DNA of 64,000 nt from Heterobilharzia americana (taxonomy: Eukaryota; Platyhelminthes; Trematoda; Strigeidida; Schistosomatidae): positions 108,370,701 to 108,434,700 of the forward strand of contig OX104134.1 in the NCBI GenBank assembly GCA_944470555.2, written 5' to 3'. Within the stretch, counting starts at the first letter, position 1. Every line of letters starts with the position of its first letter. A program made the position numbers and the translations under genes. Positions 1 to 11,257 of this stretch are shown in pieces. The notes beneath the pieces are model-generated. The model was not told the DNA's origin and made no database searches. It saw only the letters and a list, made by a program, of their open reading frames with translations.

Positions 1-174
1 GCCCTGTTAACGAGTGTTAACAAGTGCGAAGTCTAGGTGAAGCAGGACTTCCTCCCGGTTACTTCCAACCAACCAAAGGATGTTATGCTAAACGAAGACT
101 AGGAGTATTATAAAGAAGGTACGCTGATATTTTCAAAACACAGTCAAATTTCGACAAAAATATATTGAACTAAC

Positions 175-586
175 CGTGATGGCAATACTCCAACAAGGGT
201 AGGAAGAAGACCTTTAAATAAGGCTGTAGGTCCTTCCAAACGGCAAATATCAATCAATGAACGAAGAATAACAGACCTTCGGAATCCAGAGGGTTTAGGA
301 CTTGATGATTCATTGGGAATGTCAAATATCGGAGGTTTTGTAGAATTATTATGCAGAAAATTCACCGATTTGCGATCTGTATCGAATCTCTGACCATTTG
401 TTTGACTTTGTCTTTCACTAGATAGCAGATATTTAGTATGTGAAAAATGAAGACTGCGACAAGGGTCTGAAGAGAGGTTCGAACTGAGCGAAGAAGTAGA
501 TAGTACAAATCCTTTTGATGATTGAAGACGAACTTTAACAACCTCTAATGGACAGGTTAAAACAGCGCCGACTGTTCCACCAATAC
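175..586 (-). CDS. Mitochondrial carrier exon, SLC25A33/36-like (pyrimidine nucleotide carrier)
   Basis: This exon encodes part of a six-helix inner-membrane carrier. Read on the minus strand it begins GGTVGAVLTCPLEVVKVRLQ, which holds the first carrier signature (P-x-[DE]-x-x-[KR], here PLEVVK). It ends in ICRLEGPTALFKGLLPTLVG followed by PSR, the EGxxxLFKG helix block and the start of helix 2. Residue order matches SLC25A36/SLC25A33, known to exchange pyrimidine nucleotides across the inner mitochondrial membrane. Acceptor AG lies at 588-587 after a pyrimidine tract and donor GT at 174-173. The loop between signature and EGP block is about 75 residues and rich in Ser and Asn; in the vertebrate protein it is roughly half that length. 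The first coding exon (start Met) should lie above 600 and the rest of the gene below 1; neither was found here. Substrate is inferred from similarity only. Confidence 0.85.
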
Positions 587-2039
587 TGCAAGAGGTAGTA
601 CAATAATAGCAAATAAGTAAAAAATAGAAAATTCCTTTCTAGAAACAATACTAAAGTATACATTCAGTAGCTTTATGCTCACTCGATTAATAAATGAACA
701 TGCATTGAATAGTTTGACAAAATCACTTGCCTTTGAGTTCCGTGTTTTTACTATTTAACAGTAAAGCAAATTTACAATCTTGCTGAGATTTATGCCCTCT
801 ATAAGAATCGGACTCTAGTAGGGCAGTCGTGTCTAAAAATGCTACCACTGGACAGCACTAGCCACAGCTGACCAACTGAAACACTGATTCTCTACAGTTA
901 TGTATATCTGAACCGAGCACAGAAGGAAATTTTACAGATTTTTTTCAGTTATATTAATTCTCTAACCATATTTACAGTTTCCCTGAACAAATAAATTTAC
1001 TTGATTCCCTGAAAATTCCCATTAGTTAGATTATAAATATCTAGATAATATAAGAATCTTGTTTCGATTTTCTGAACATTCTTGGATTATTTTTACGTAG
1101 AAATCTACTTTTGGACAAAAGGGTTAGTATGAAATCACCACAGAATCCCTCAGAGTTTATTAGTGAAGTGCCGTGAGAAACGAACAGATACTAGGTAGTA
1201 ATTTGAAAGTCAGTAAGTGGTGAGAAAAGTATTAAATTGAGAGACGTGGAGAGTGTGCAGAGAAAATAAAAATGGAGCGGATTATAACAACACAAACGGG
1301 GAAAATGAAGGGGACCGACCACTTTTATAAGCATATGAAAAGTCACGTGTTATAAAAATAAGTTCAGGAAAATTGTATTCTTCTTCAATTGACAGTTAGA
1401 AGTGTAGCTTAAGTCCGCACATTTATAATATCTCCAGAGGATCATGACTCACCGGTTAGTAAAAGGCAACGACATGGAAAACAAAATGAGAATCAATGAG
1501 AATTATCAATATAAAAGCATAACTTGGGCATTGTGGTGGCATGTAATTCCATTTTACTTGGTTTGTTAGATGAATCACACAGTGAAACAATGTCGTTATT
1601 TACTGGATACCGTCTCGGATACAATTAAATGCCATGTCAAGGTAACTTCACAACTGTGAGAAATGCTCTATATGGTTCTCCTTCTATGCGTAATAATTTA
1701 TAACCGAGATGTTATCAGTAAGTAATAACGTTTCAATGCGACACGCCTGAAAAACAAAGTAGAATGGAATAATCATTAGTCGAAGAAAGTCATAAAGAGA
1801 AACAAGATAAAGCCATAACTATAAACTATATAGTGGAATAGAACAAGCTGCTGCGCAATACACTCCACCCTTAGCAAACGATTGAATATCTTAACGGTGT
1901 CACAGTTGGGGAAAGTATATAAAAAAAAACCCTCCAGGGCTGTACCGACTTTCCAAGTAAGTAAGTAAAATGGTAAACACAATCAACCACATCATCAATA
2001 TCAAAACAGGACCACGACCAGGCATTACTGTGTAACGGT
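587..2039. other. Non-coding stretch upstream of carrier exon
   Basis: AT-rich sequence, probably an intron of the SLC25A36-like gene. The only recognisable item is a decayed copy (about 1560-1662) of the repeat that also forms inverted arms around 30.5 and 31.2 kb. No exon could be supported. Confidence 0.5.
1560..1662. repeat. Dispersed repeat related to the 30.5/31.2 kb inverted arms
   Basis: Contains the core tcacacagtgaaaca followed by a ggata motif and ends caaggtaacttcacaactg. The same order occurs at 30494-30613 and inverted at 31152-31268. Weaker relatives lie near 49612-49710 and 54681-54785. Three of these lie beside Penelope-like fragments, so it may be Penelope terminal sequence; that link is inferred. 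Confidence 0.55.
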
Positions 2040-3922
2040 TCGCGTTGCCACACTTCATATCAGTACATCAAGTAAAAAGGCAGTCAACTGAAAGATGAAG
2101 ATAAAAAAATTCAGTCAGAAAATATATAAAGTACGAAAAGAGAGAAATAAAGAATGGGAAAATGGTGAGATTCGGTATAGCGTCGTTAACATGAGGATAG
2201 TGTGTGTATACATCTGCGCCACTCACATCGGTACTCAACCATATCACCCAGAGTCTCCAACCACTGCTTCCTCTTGTCCCGCCGACCCCAACCACCTAGT
2301 CTGCTTCACCCCACATGGCTCAAACCAACACTCAACAACTTCATAGCTTCATGCCATGTTTCAGTTTGGCCACCTCAGGCCTTTTTCCAGCCTGAACCTA
2401 CTTCGGCCAACATTGTGTGACGAGGCAATAGGCGACTAGGCATACGTAATACGTGTCCCAACCGTCTCAGTCGATCAAGGTTCATAACCTCGTCAACCGA
2501 ATCACCTCTTCTCCATAAAACTCTACACCTAACTTCTGCACTACTCACGTGATGACACCATGGAATACGGCCTATACTACGAAGGAAACGGTAGTCAAAC
2601 ACTTCAAGCCCTCTCATGCCTTCCACCTTCAATGGACATGTTTCACAGCCATACAGTAAAACAGACTGGAATGATGTGCAGTACATGCGACCCTTAATAC
2701 ACAATCAGATATCACGGCAGCGCCATACATGGCGTAAGTTGACCAAAGTCAGCCAAGCCCTTTGTATCCGTGCAGAGATTTCATCGGCCACTGAGTTAGC
2801 CACCAGGGCTGACCCCACTTCCCAGGTAAGTGAAGTGGTAGACACACTCAATCACTACACTCTCTATTGTTAGCCGCAATGGGGCATTGTTGAAGACCAA
2901 TCCTGGAGCAACAATTTGCATTTAGGTGGTGAGAACCATATTCCAAACATTCTCAAATTCCCACTCAAAGTGTTCAGAAGACTCTGCATCTCGTCAGCGT
3001 CTTCACCTAACACGACTATGTCATCTGCGTATTCCAGGTCTAACGAACCTTCTCCTGTGATTAGGTCAACCTCTGTGTAACCTGGTGACGAGAAGGAGAC
3101 CTCCATAAGAACATGTATGATAAAATTGAATAAGAATTGAGACAGTGGACAGTCTTGACGGACACCACTCGATGAGCATAGCTCCCTAGACATCTCATCA
3201 TAGGCTCTAACACGCCAACGAGTGGTCCATTAGAGAGCCTTCAATAAGGTGATGTACTTACTCGGCACGCCTTTCAGTGAGAGACATTGCCATAAGACTT
3301 CTCAATCAACGGAGTCGAGTGCCGCCACCTTCATGTCGAGAAATACAGCTAGTGTCGGGCGTCGGTAAGCGTGCCTGTGTTCCAGAACCTATTGGTGCAA
3401 TGTGAATATTCGGTGGATACACCCGCGGCCGCGTCTTAAGAATGCCTGCCTGGTTTTCTTGGGCTTGCTGTTCCCGAGCTCCACTCGGGCGTCGAAAAAT
3501 CATAGAGCGTAGGATCTTGGACAGTATGTTCGTCAGGCTGATTCCTCTGTGGTTATCACAAGAGGACTTCTCGCCTTTCTTGAGGACTGGGATAATCAGT
3601 GATTTAAACCAATCAGAGGAGACCATATTTGATTCATATATACTGGTTAACACTTCCGTTAACCTAAGAGCAACTTACCACCGTCCTTATATACCTCGGA
3701 AGTTAGTCCATCTGGTCCTGCTGCCCCTTTCTAGACTTTTCCTGGTGTTCGGGGCCTATCTAAATGTTCCATTCAGGATTCGACTGGATAGCGGGCAACC
3801 CATTGGTGGCTGGAGGTCAATTAAACTGTTCTTCGTTCCAGTCGTGTCCCCTGAGAGCGAATCGCAGGTCCATCCTTCTCCGCCATAGTCTCACTAAAGC
3901 AGTCAACCTTCCCCCCCCCCCC
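2040..3922 (-). mobile_element. CR1-like non-LTR retrotransposon copy 1, 3' half
   Basis: Minus-strand copy, continued at 7149-8883 beyond an inserted RTE element. This part holds the reverse transcriptase (RT) and C-terminal regions. ORF pieces at 3653-3306 (PVLKKGEKSSCDNHRGISLT, an RT fingers motif), 3193-2870 (SGVRQDCPLSQF and LEYADDIVVL, the RT catalytic box) and 2704-2375 (VLLYGCETC and GHVLRM, the C-terminal domain) are separated by stops and frameshifts. Bases 2060-3195 match copy 2 (26040-27185) at about 99 percent, while 3200-3900 match at only about 92 percent with indels. CR1 assignment rests on protein style and is tentative; this is the family of schistosome SR1/Perere-type elements. 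Confidence 0.85.
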
Positions 3923-3926
3923 CCCC
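3911..3926. repeat. C16 homopolymer beside RTE insertion
   Basis: Sixteen C residues directly next to the target-site duplication. The uninterrupted copy 2 has only six G at the equivalent place near 25275 (opposite strand), so the tract grew after or during insertion, or the assembly is wrong here. Confidence 0.9.
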
Positions 3927-3935
3927 AGTTTGCTT
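3923..3935. repeat. Target-site duplication (3' side) of RTE copy 1
   Basis: ccccagtttgctt here is repeated exactly at 7149-7161, bracketing the RTE element. The continuous CR1-like copy 2 has this sequence once at the matching position, which proves insertion. Confidence 0.93.
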
Positions 3936-6900
3936 ATTATTATTAGTCCCTTGGGTTCCTAGTGGAACATAGGGCTTCAGTAGCACGCCTCCAGTGACCT
4001 CTGTTCTCTGAGATCTTTTGAACCTGGTCCCACGACAGCCCAGAAGCTTTCATTTCTTCCTCGCACGACCTCCTCCATGTCACCCTCGGACGTCCAACTC
4101 GTCGCTTCCCATGGGGATTCCACTCGAGGGCCTGACGCGTGATGTCCTCAGTCGGCCTTCTCAGTGCATGGCCAATCCATCTCCACTTCCTCCTGCATAT
4201 TTGTTGCGTGATAGGTTCTTGGTTGGTTCGTTCCCAGAGTTCCTTGTTGCTTATTTTTTCTGGCCATCTGATCTTCAGCAGCGAGCGTAAGCAGTTGTTG
4301 ATGAATGTCTGTAGTTTATTGGAAATACCTTTCGTGACGCGCCAAGTCTCTGAGCCATACAAGAGCACTGACTTGACGTTGGTGTTGAAAATCCGTATCT
4401 TGTTCCGCATGCTGAGTGCAGGAGATCTCCACACTGGTTTCAGGCTAATGAACGCCTGTCTTGCTTTTCCGATTCTGACTTTGACGTCCTCGTCTGTCCC
4501 GCCTGTAGTTGAAACAGTGCTTCCTAGATAAGTGAAGGAGGTTACTTCCTTCAAGTTTCTCCCGTTGACGGTGATTGGAGTTTGTTGTTGTTGTTGATGG
4601 TGGTGGTGCGGTATCTTCATCACTTCTGTCTTCTCTATATTCACCTGAAGTCCCGTCTTCGCTGCCTCTTCTATCAACTTGTTAGTTTTTGCCTGCAGAT
4701 CTTCAAGTTTATGTGACATCAGGCATAAGTCATCGGCGAAATCCAAGTCTTCTAGGTTCTTTTCCGTCGTCCAGTGTATCCCCCTCTTCTCGCTGCCTAC
4801 TGTTTGCTGCATGATCCAGTCCACCACAATAAGGAATATCATGGGGGATAGTAGGCAACCTTGTTTCACTCCTGTCTTCACTTCAAAGGCATCACTGAGC
4901 TTCCCATTGTGAATTACTTGGCATGTGGCATCTTCATATAGTTGTTGAATGAGGCGGATAAAGGTTTGCGGTACTCCGTAGTATTGAAGCAGTTTCCAAA
5001 TTACTTCTCGGTCGACGCTGTCAAAGGCCTTCTCAAAGTCGATGAAGTTGAGGTAGAGAGCTGATTGCCATTCTATGCTCTGTTCTATGATGATACGAAG
5101 CGTTGCAATTTGGTCTGCACATGATTTGTACTTCCTGAAGCCTGCCTGTTCCGGTCGCAGTTTTGAATCCAGTGCGTCTTTAAGCCTCTCCAGGATGATG
5201 CGGCTTAATATTTTGCTTGGGGTGGACAGGAGAGTGATTCCGCGCCAGTTCTTGCAAGCACTGAGGTCTCCCTTCTTCGGGAGTTTGACAAGGTAACCCT
5301 TCTTCCATCAATGGACAGGTACCTTCTCTTCCTTCCACACCTTCTGCAATAGTGGTGTGAGCATGTCCGCTGTTGTCTCTGCATCTGTTCTCAGTGCTTC
5401 TGGCGGTATTCCATCTGGTCCTGCTGCTTTCCCACATTTCAGTAGCTTTATGGCGTTCAGGACTTCCATTTTCGTTGGGGGATTAATATTCACTTGTAAT
5501 TCAGCGGCTGCAGGTGGTATTTCTGGACGAAGTGCAGGTGGTGGTCGATTCAAGAGCTTCTTGAAGTGGTCGGCCCATCGTTTCCTCTGTTTCTCTTCTT
5601 TTGTAATTAAATTTCCTTCTTCATCTTTTATTGGTTTCATCTGTGTTGGTCTCTTCCCTGATAGCAACCTGGTTATTTGATACAATGTCGTCAGGTCTCT
5701 CTTACCTGCAGCCTGTTCTGCTTCACTTGCCAGTGTTTCGTAGAAGTGTCTTTTGTCTTTCCGTGCACTCTTCTTCACTTCTTTGTCCAGTGTTTTATAC
5801 ATTGTGCTCAGTTCCTCTTGTCGTTGAGCATCCTTGCACTGGTTTATCTTCTGCTTCACCATCCTCCTCTCCTCTATCAGCTTCCAGGTATCCGTCGAGA
5901 TCCATTCCTTATCTTCTTTCTTCTTCCTTCCTAATACTGTTGTGCAGGTTTCTTTCCACATAGCTTTCAAAGACTTCCAGTGTTCTTCCACACAGGTTTC
6001 TTCAGGGATGTTGCTCGATGTCTCCCATTTTGTCTTGATGACTGCCTTGAAGATTTCCTTTGTAGTTTCATCCTTCAGTTTCCGAGTGTTGTACTTGAAT
6101 TGAGGTCTATCACCAGCTTCCTTGAAGGCTTTTAACTTGATTTGGAAGGTTCCTTGCACTAGATAGTGGTGTGAACCTACATCTGCTCCTCTTCTTGACC
6201 TTGTGTTAAGTAGACTGCGTCTCCATTTTCTTGAGATTGAGATAAAGTCGATTTGATTTTTAGTGTGTCCATCTGGTGAAATCCATGTCGCTTTGTGGAT
6301 ATCTTTGTGCCTGAACACACTGCCTCCAATCACCAAATCGTTGAATGCGCAGAATTCTGCAAACAATTCTCCATTCTCATTCATTTCACCTAGCGCCTCT
6401 CGACCCATGGTTAGTTCTCTTCCTGTGTTGTCCCCTCCCAGTTTGGCATTCATGTCGCCCATTAGAATTTTGATATCGCCAACTGACGTCTTGTCCAGTG
6501 TTGATTGGAGTTGTCTGTAGAAATCCTCCTTTTTCTCTTGCTCTGCATTATTTGTAGGTGCATAACATTGTATGATTGTGACCTTTCTTCCTTTTGAGTT
6601 GAATCTTGCTGTCATGATCCTGGAGGAGATTGGTTCCCACTGCATGAGAGCCTTCGATGCTCTTGAGGACATCATGATAGCCACTCCAACTCAGTGTGCT
6701 CGTGGTTGGCGTCTGGGTGACCGGAGTAGATTATTGACTCTCCAGTTGACAGTTTGGAGAGTCCACTCCCATTCCATCTGCTTTCGCAAATCCCAAGCAC
6801 TTCGATGTGATACCTTCTCATCTCCTTTGCAATCTGGGCTGCCTTACTGGGTTCAAACATCGTGCGGACATTCCATGTCCCCACGTTTACTTTCGCTTTC

Positions 6901-7148
6901 ATCGAGAGAAGAGCACATCGGCCAATTGGCTTCCCGAAGGCTTTCACCAACTGGCGTCATTTCGCCTCTCCGATTCCAGCGGGGAATAAGTTTGTTTTCA
7001 TTTTTTATATTTTGTTTGTGCTTTGAAGTTTGTTTAGCGGTTAGATTTGTTTTACGGGGTAGGGTTGCTAGCCCTATGCCCAACCTTCCCTCTTTACCCG
7101 GGCTTAGGACCGGCTAGTAACTAGTAAACTAGTTAACCAGGCGAGGTT
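3936..7148 (-). mobile_element. RTE-type (SR2-like) non-LTR retrotransposon, nearly full length
   Basis: About 3.2 kb on the minus strand, inserted into CR1-like copy 1. The 5' end (about 7148) starts aacctcgcctgg after the 13-bp duplication. The 3' end (3936) carries a short TAA-type tail rather than poly(A), which is normal for the RTE clade. One long coding frame encodes apurinic-type endonuclease (APE) then RT. Copies at 32585-35897 and 47609-48989 share the 3' tail and C-terminal protein end. Both ends, one reading frame and the duplication make it the best-preserved element in the window, although it is not intact. Confidence 0.93.
3943..6950 (-). pseudogene. RTE APE endonuclease-reverse transcriptase, two lesions
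   Basis: Reading down from 6950: VGTWNVRTM and ICESRWNG (endonuclease N-terminus), then MGDMNAKLG, QIDFISISRKWRRS and GADVGSHHYLVQG (endonuclease end; the usual SDH triad is SHH). RT follows: NFIDFEKAFDSVDREVIW (motif A), VKTGVKQGCLLSPMIFL (motif B), LDFADDLCLM (motif C, FADD) and a C-terminal LRSLLKIRWPEK and GKRRVGRPRVTWRR block ending at the stop by 3943. Lesions: a frameshift near 6675 after HTELEW, and one in-frame TGA at 5308-5310 in place of a Trp codon (VPVHW). Otherwise the frame is open from 6684 to 3943. The enzyme nicks target DNA and copies its RNA at the nick. A His4-Gln5 run comes from a CAC/CAA repeat near 4590. Confidence 0.9.
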
Positions 7149-7161
7149 CCCCAGTTTGCTT
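7149..7161. repeat. Target-site duplication (5' side) of RTE copy 1
   Basis: Exact partner of 3923-3935, separated from it by the whole RTE element. Confidence 0.93.
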
Positions 7162-8883
7162 GATAAGTCTAAATAACTGTCTACTGTTACCAATCGCCGC
7201 CGCCTTTCCATCTCTTTAGCCTTCGCTGCCCACCACTGTTGTCGGTTGTTGCGCAGACTTTTTTCAGTCTACTTTTAAGTTTTACTCGCTCTTCTGGATG
7301 AGTGATAGTTTTCTGTTCCGATAACTGTCTGTCTAGCAAACTTCTCACTGAACACAGCTTTGATGTTTCCATTGTCCAGCAGCACTTGTAGTGGTTTCGT
7401 TGCTAACTTCTTCTCACTTCCATTGAGACCCAGGCATATATGCGCTCAGACCAACGCGTGGTCGCTATCCAAACACCTACTCCAGAAGGAGAGGCAGTCT
7501 CCCACTGATCCTCTCCAGCGATAACTAACAGCAATGTGGTCTATCTGAGACCATCGCTGAGTTGAGCTCGGCGGACGCCACGTCAGGCAGTGACTTTCTT
7601 TATGTCTGAAATTTGTGCCAGCTAAAAACAGGCAGTTATCTGAGCACAGCTGTAGTGGGCGATCACCGTTATCTGTTCGTTCAGCCGGGACTCCAAAAGT
7701 AACACCTAAGTGCCTTTCTGCCTCACTCAGTCTACTCACATGCGATGCCCGTTCAAGTCACCTGCAACAACCACCACATCCGAATGTTTGGCTTTCGGGA
7801 GGAGGCTAGACAGTTTACGGTAGAACTCGTCCTTCACTTCATCCAAACTACACTCAGTGGGTGCGTATGCACAGATTACAAAGAGACAACGGTGAGTTTC
7901 ACCATTCCTTTTGGTTCTCACTGTGCCGTTCAGCCTCACAGTGCAGAGACGACTATCAACTGGGATCCAGTCTAGTAGTGAACTTTTTGCCCTAATGCTT
8001 AGTGCCATGCCTACACCTGCAAGACCACGAGAGCTAGCTATCGAATCTCCAGTAACTCGAAGGCTCAATTTCGCGGATTCACCATAGTGACGGAGAGAGG
8101 TCAGGTGAATAATCGCACTTGAGTCCTCTACGTGTGTGTGTATCTCACAAACACACCACACATCCATACCCCGAGTTGCTAGAGTCTTTGCCAATGAGTC
8201 CTGTTGACCAATTTGAGGGAGGGTGAGGACCTTGAAGGCTCCAATATGTAATTTGGAGCGTGGTTTAAGGAAACCAAGGATGCTGTTCTGTGGACTCAAA
8301 TAGTTATCGAAGGCTACAGAGCTAGGAGAAATTGAAGATAATGCAGTATCGTTAATTGAAACACGCGAAGGAAGATTAGAAGATAATGATGGAGGAGATG
8401 GATAGCAGTCTGAGGAAACTTGAGTGCTGAGAGATTTGTGAGGGCGGTTCACACTTCACAGTTGCCCACACCGTGGAAGGCTGTTTCTTCTCAAGGTACC
8501 TGAAAGAGATTTGTGTGACTGCAGAGCCCATCGGACACCTGCTTGAGGCCTGTCACACTCAGCCTTTTGTATATGATTAGTTTGAACTTTAGTTGTTCTG
8601 GGGCCGGATGGTCGGAAAGAAATGACAAATGAACCAACACTGTAGGCCCGGCAGACAGTGAGATATAATGGAGTGTGTTATTTTTGGGGCCGACCTTTTC
8701 TAACACTCCCCCCTTCCACTGAGAAGGCAGCATCAGCATGGTACTGCTGGTCTTCCAAGGGAAACATTTTACTGCTGTCATACTCCATCCAGCTAGCAGC
8801 AGTATGACTTTGCCCTCCGACCTGTATCATAGTGTAGTAATTTACACCACGACGGTAACTGCTTTTCGTCTAACCACTGTCCA
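7149..8883 (-). mobile_element. CR1-like retrotransposon copy 1, 5' half
   Basis: Continuation of the minus-strand copy. ORF 8452-7736 (238 residues) encodes most of an APE endonuclease: KLHIGAFKVLTLPQIGQQD, VFVICAYAP-like CLFVICAYAPTE and VVVVAGDLNG. ORF 7739-7446 completes it with SQIDHIAVSYRWRGS and SDHALV. An upstream 96-residue ORF (8781-8491) of unknown role is also present. All three are identical at protein level to copy 2. Relative to copy 2 this copy lacks about 150-160 bp after a Thr-His-Pro-Glu codon run near 7293, and the 7168-7293 patch is about 20 percent diverged. The 5' end is truncated near 8883, where copy 2 continues. Confidence 0.88.
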
Positions 8884-8989
8884 AGAATGGGATCCTGCTA
8901 ACGTGATAGGAAAGGCGGTAAAATATGTTGGTTGGAGACACATTGAAGTGCAGTAAAAATGACGCACAGTAACGCCGAAAGCTGGTCAC

Positions 8990-9270
8990 ACGCGTCCTTT
9001 TTAGAAGTTTGACAGTTTTTGTTGGTTCTGAATATGAACCCATATTACTGGCTCCGGTAGGCCGCAGGGTAGAACCGAGTGTGTTACTTTTAGGGTCAAC
9101 CTTTTCTAGCTTTCATAGGGAGGGTAGCATCCCCATAGTCTACTGGTAATTTACGGGGAACATCTTAGTGCTGTCGCACCCCCTCCAGCTATCACTATGA
9201 ATTCGCTTTCGGAACCCCATCACAGTGTGGCATTTTACACGGAGACAACAAGTGCCTTTAGTCTTGCCAT
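8990..9270 (-). mobile_element. CR1-like 5' region fragment, decayed
   Basis: The order gtgtgttactttta, ccttttctag, gtagcatcc and cagtgtggcattttacac reproduces the 5' leader of copy 2 (23430-23620) in reverse orientation with many changes. No reading frame survives. Confidence 0.65.
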
Positions 9271-9469
9271 TATTGAATTGATTTTTCTGGTATTTTAGGA
9301 CATGGAGAGAACAAGTGTTCTACAAGCATATTTCGTTGAGTGGTCGTGATAGGCAAGCCTGACAACCATGTCAAGGTGATAGCTATCAGTTGGGAAGTGC
9401 TTCCACGAAATCCAGTAACACTCAAAGTAAAAAGTTCAACAAATTAGTGAAAGAAAGATAGTGCACTGC

Positions 9470-9969
9470 NNNNNNNNNNNNNNNNNNNNNNNNNNNNNNN
9501 NNNNNNNNNNNNNNNNNNNNNNNNNNNNNNNNNNNNNNNNNNNNNNNNNNNNNNNNNNNNNNNNNNNNNNNNNNNNNNNNNNNNNNNNNNNNNNNNNNNN
9601 NNNNNNNNNNNNNNNNNNNNNNNNNNNNNNNNNNNNNNNNNNNNNNNNNNNNNNNNNNNNNNNNNNNNNNNNNNNNNNNNNNNNNNNNNNNNNNNNNNNN
9701 NNNNNNNNNNNNNNNNNNNNNNNNNNNNNNNNNNNNNNNNNNNNNNNNNNNNNNNNNNNNNNNNNNNNNNNNNNNNNNNNNNNNNNNNNNNNNNNNNNNN
9801 NNNNNNNNNNNNNNNNNNNNNNNNNNNNNNNNNNNNNNNNNNNNNNNNNNNNNNNNNNNNNNNNNNNNNNNNNNNNNNNNNNNNNNNNNNNNNNNNNNNN
9901 NNNNNNNNNNNNNNNNNNNNNNNNNNNNNNNNNNNNNNNNNNNNNNNNNNNNNNNNNNNNNNNNNNNNN
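9470..9969. other. Assembly gap of 500 N
   Basis: Exactly 500 undetermined bases, a conventional placeholder length, so true distance is unknown. ORFs spanning it are artefacts. It lies between the retroelement block and the first RELCH exon, so a missing exon or a misjoin could sit here. Confidence 0.99.
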
Positions 9970-10660
9970 ACCAACAATCAGATACTTGATAGACTATGCC
10001 ATTTTGTAGTCTCGTCGCCTCTATACATTCTGCAGCTTAAACCCACTTCAGTTAATATTACACAATAGGATAGACGCTGACTTGGCATACATGTAGATGA
10101 AGGTTCACAACCTCATCACCTGACTTCTTCAACTCTTCTGCGTAGAAATATACACCTGACGTGGAAGCTGCTAAGTAATGGTTCCTCGCAACGTGGCCTA
10201 CGATACGAAGTTAATCGTAGTCAAACATCTGAAACCATCTTATGTTCCCTGCCTTCAGCGGCTATTCTTCACAGGCATATAGTAGAAGAGGGCGGGAAAC
10301 TTCAACACAACACACTTGGTCCTTAATAAGTAGTGAATCAGACACGCCTGCGTGATAAAAAATGGCATAGGTTGGCGGAAGCTAAGTGCGCCTTTTCCAT
10401 GAGTACAAGAATTTGATCGATCACTAACCCATACCCACCACAGTTGATCCGACTTCCCAGGTTAGGTCAGCTGACACATCAGGTGGTCAACACACTTCCT
10501 GTTGTTAGATGAGGCGCCAATCCATGCCGCTCCCGATGCAACAATTTGCGTTTGAATGGTGAGAAACGTATCTCTACCGTTTTCAAAATCCCACTTAAGG
10601 TGGTCAGAAAACTTTGCATCTTATTAGTATCTTCACTTTCAAATACTTTGTCATCCTAAT
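9970..10660 (-). mobile_element. CR1-like 3' region fragment, decayed
   Basis: Parallels copy 1 (2420-3000) in order: the LPRH/LRRLGHVLRM coding region, the tcaaacatctgaaacc and ttcacaggcatatag steps, then acaatttgcgtttgaatggtgag. It runs out near 10660. No frame is open. Confidence 0.75.
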
Positions 10661-11027
10661 GATCTATTCTTGCTGTACTACTAGGACTCTTTTTTCATTT
10701 CAGTTTTGAATACCATTTCACTGCTCACTGCAACAGCAGTTTTGTGTTGTTCAACAAAACAGTTATTTTTCAGAATCTTACCTACTCGTCATCAGAGGAG
10801 AGGTGTAGGCGAGATCCACACTAGAAAGTCGCACTCATTTTCTTGTTCTATATAGATCTACCATCTGCGGTAAAATTTTTCAAAGGTACGGACCAAATTC
10901 AAGTAAATCTATTCCTAAAAAGATCATGTTTAGGTGGCATCAACTGCATAATTTTTGTCGAATATTGTGTAAATAGTCTTCATAAATTCCATACTTTCAT
11001 GCGTCATTTTTGAAATTGTTTTTTTAG
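10661..11027. other. Intron sequence before RELCH exon a
   Basis: AT-rich, ends in a T-rich tract and AG at 11026-11027. No other feature was seen. Confidence 0.5.
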
Positions 11028-11257
11028 GCATTTCAAAGTACTAAAGAAGAAGTTGCGCCGGATATGATTCTTCTATATCTAAATGTATTATGCTATTTAA
11101 CACCATTTCTTCACGCTTGGTTATTATTATCACTAATCAAAAAGACAGAATCGAATGAAAGTTTATGGACAGCTATGCAGAATTTAATTCATGCTTATCA
11201 TAATTCTGTTGCCGAATTCGAGCATCTTTTACAAGGGAATTTTATCGTTAAAGGTTG
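11028..11257 (+). CDS. RELCH: RELCH-like gene, exon a (HEAT region)
   Basis: Encodes residues starting AFQSTKEEVAPDMILLYLNV and ending AEFEHLLQGNFIVKG. The acceptor is a T-rich tract plus AG (11026-11027); the donor chosen is GTAATT after 11257, leaving phase 2. That joins in frame with exon b; the other GT at 11254 does not. The segment corresponds to the human RELCH region containing MYLSALQSLIPSLFALVLQN, a helical HEAT repeat. RELCH binds RAB11 and OSBP on recycling endosomes and promotes cholesterol delivery to the trans-Golgi. Identification comes mainly from exons c, f, g, i and j; this exon alone is only weakly similar. Upstream exons were not found. Confidence 0.75.

Noticed and set aside
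5631..6103. Hydrophobic plus-strand ORFs opposite the RTE coding region
   Set aside because: They are the antisense of the endonuclease-RT frame and have no motif of their own.
9444..10009. Long ORFs on both strands over 9444-10009
   Set aside because: They consist almost wholly of undetermined bases and are artefacts of the N gap.
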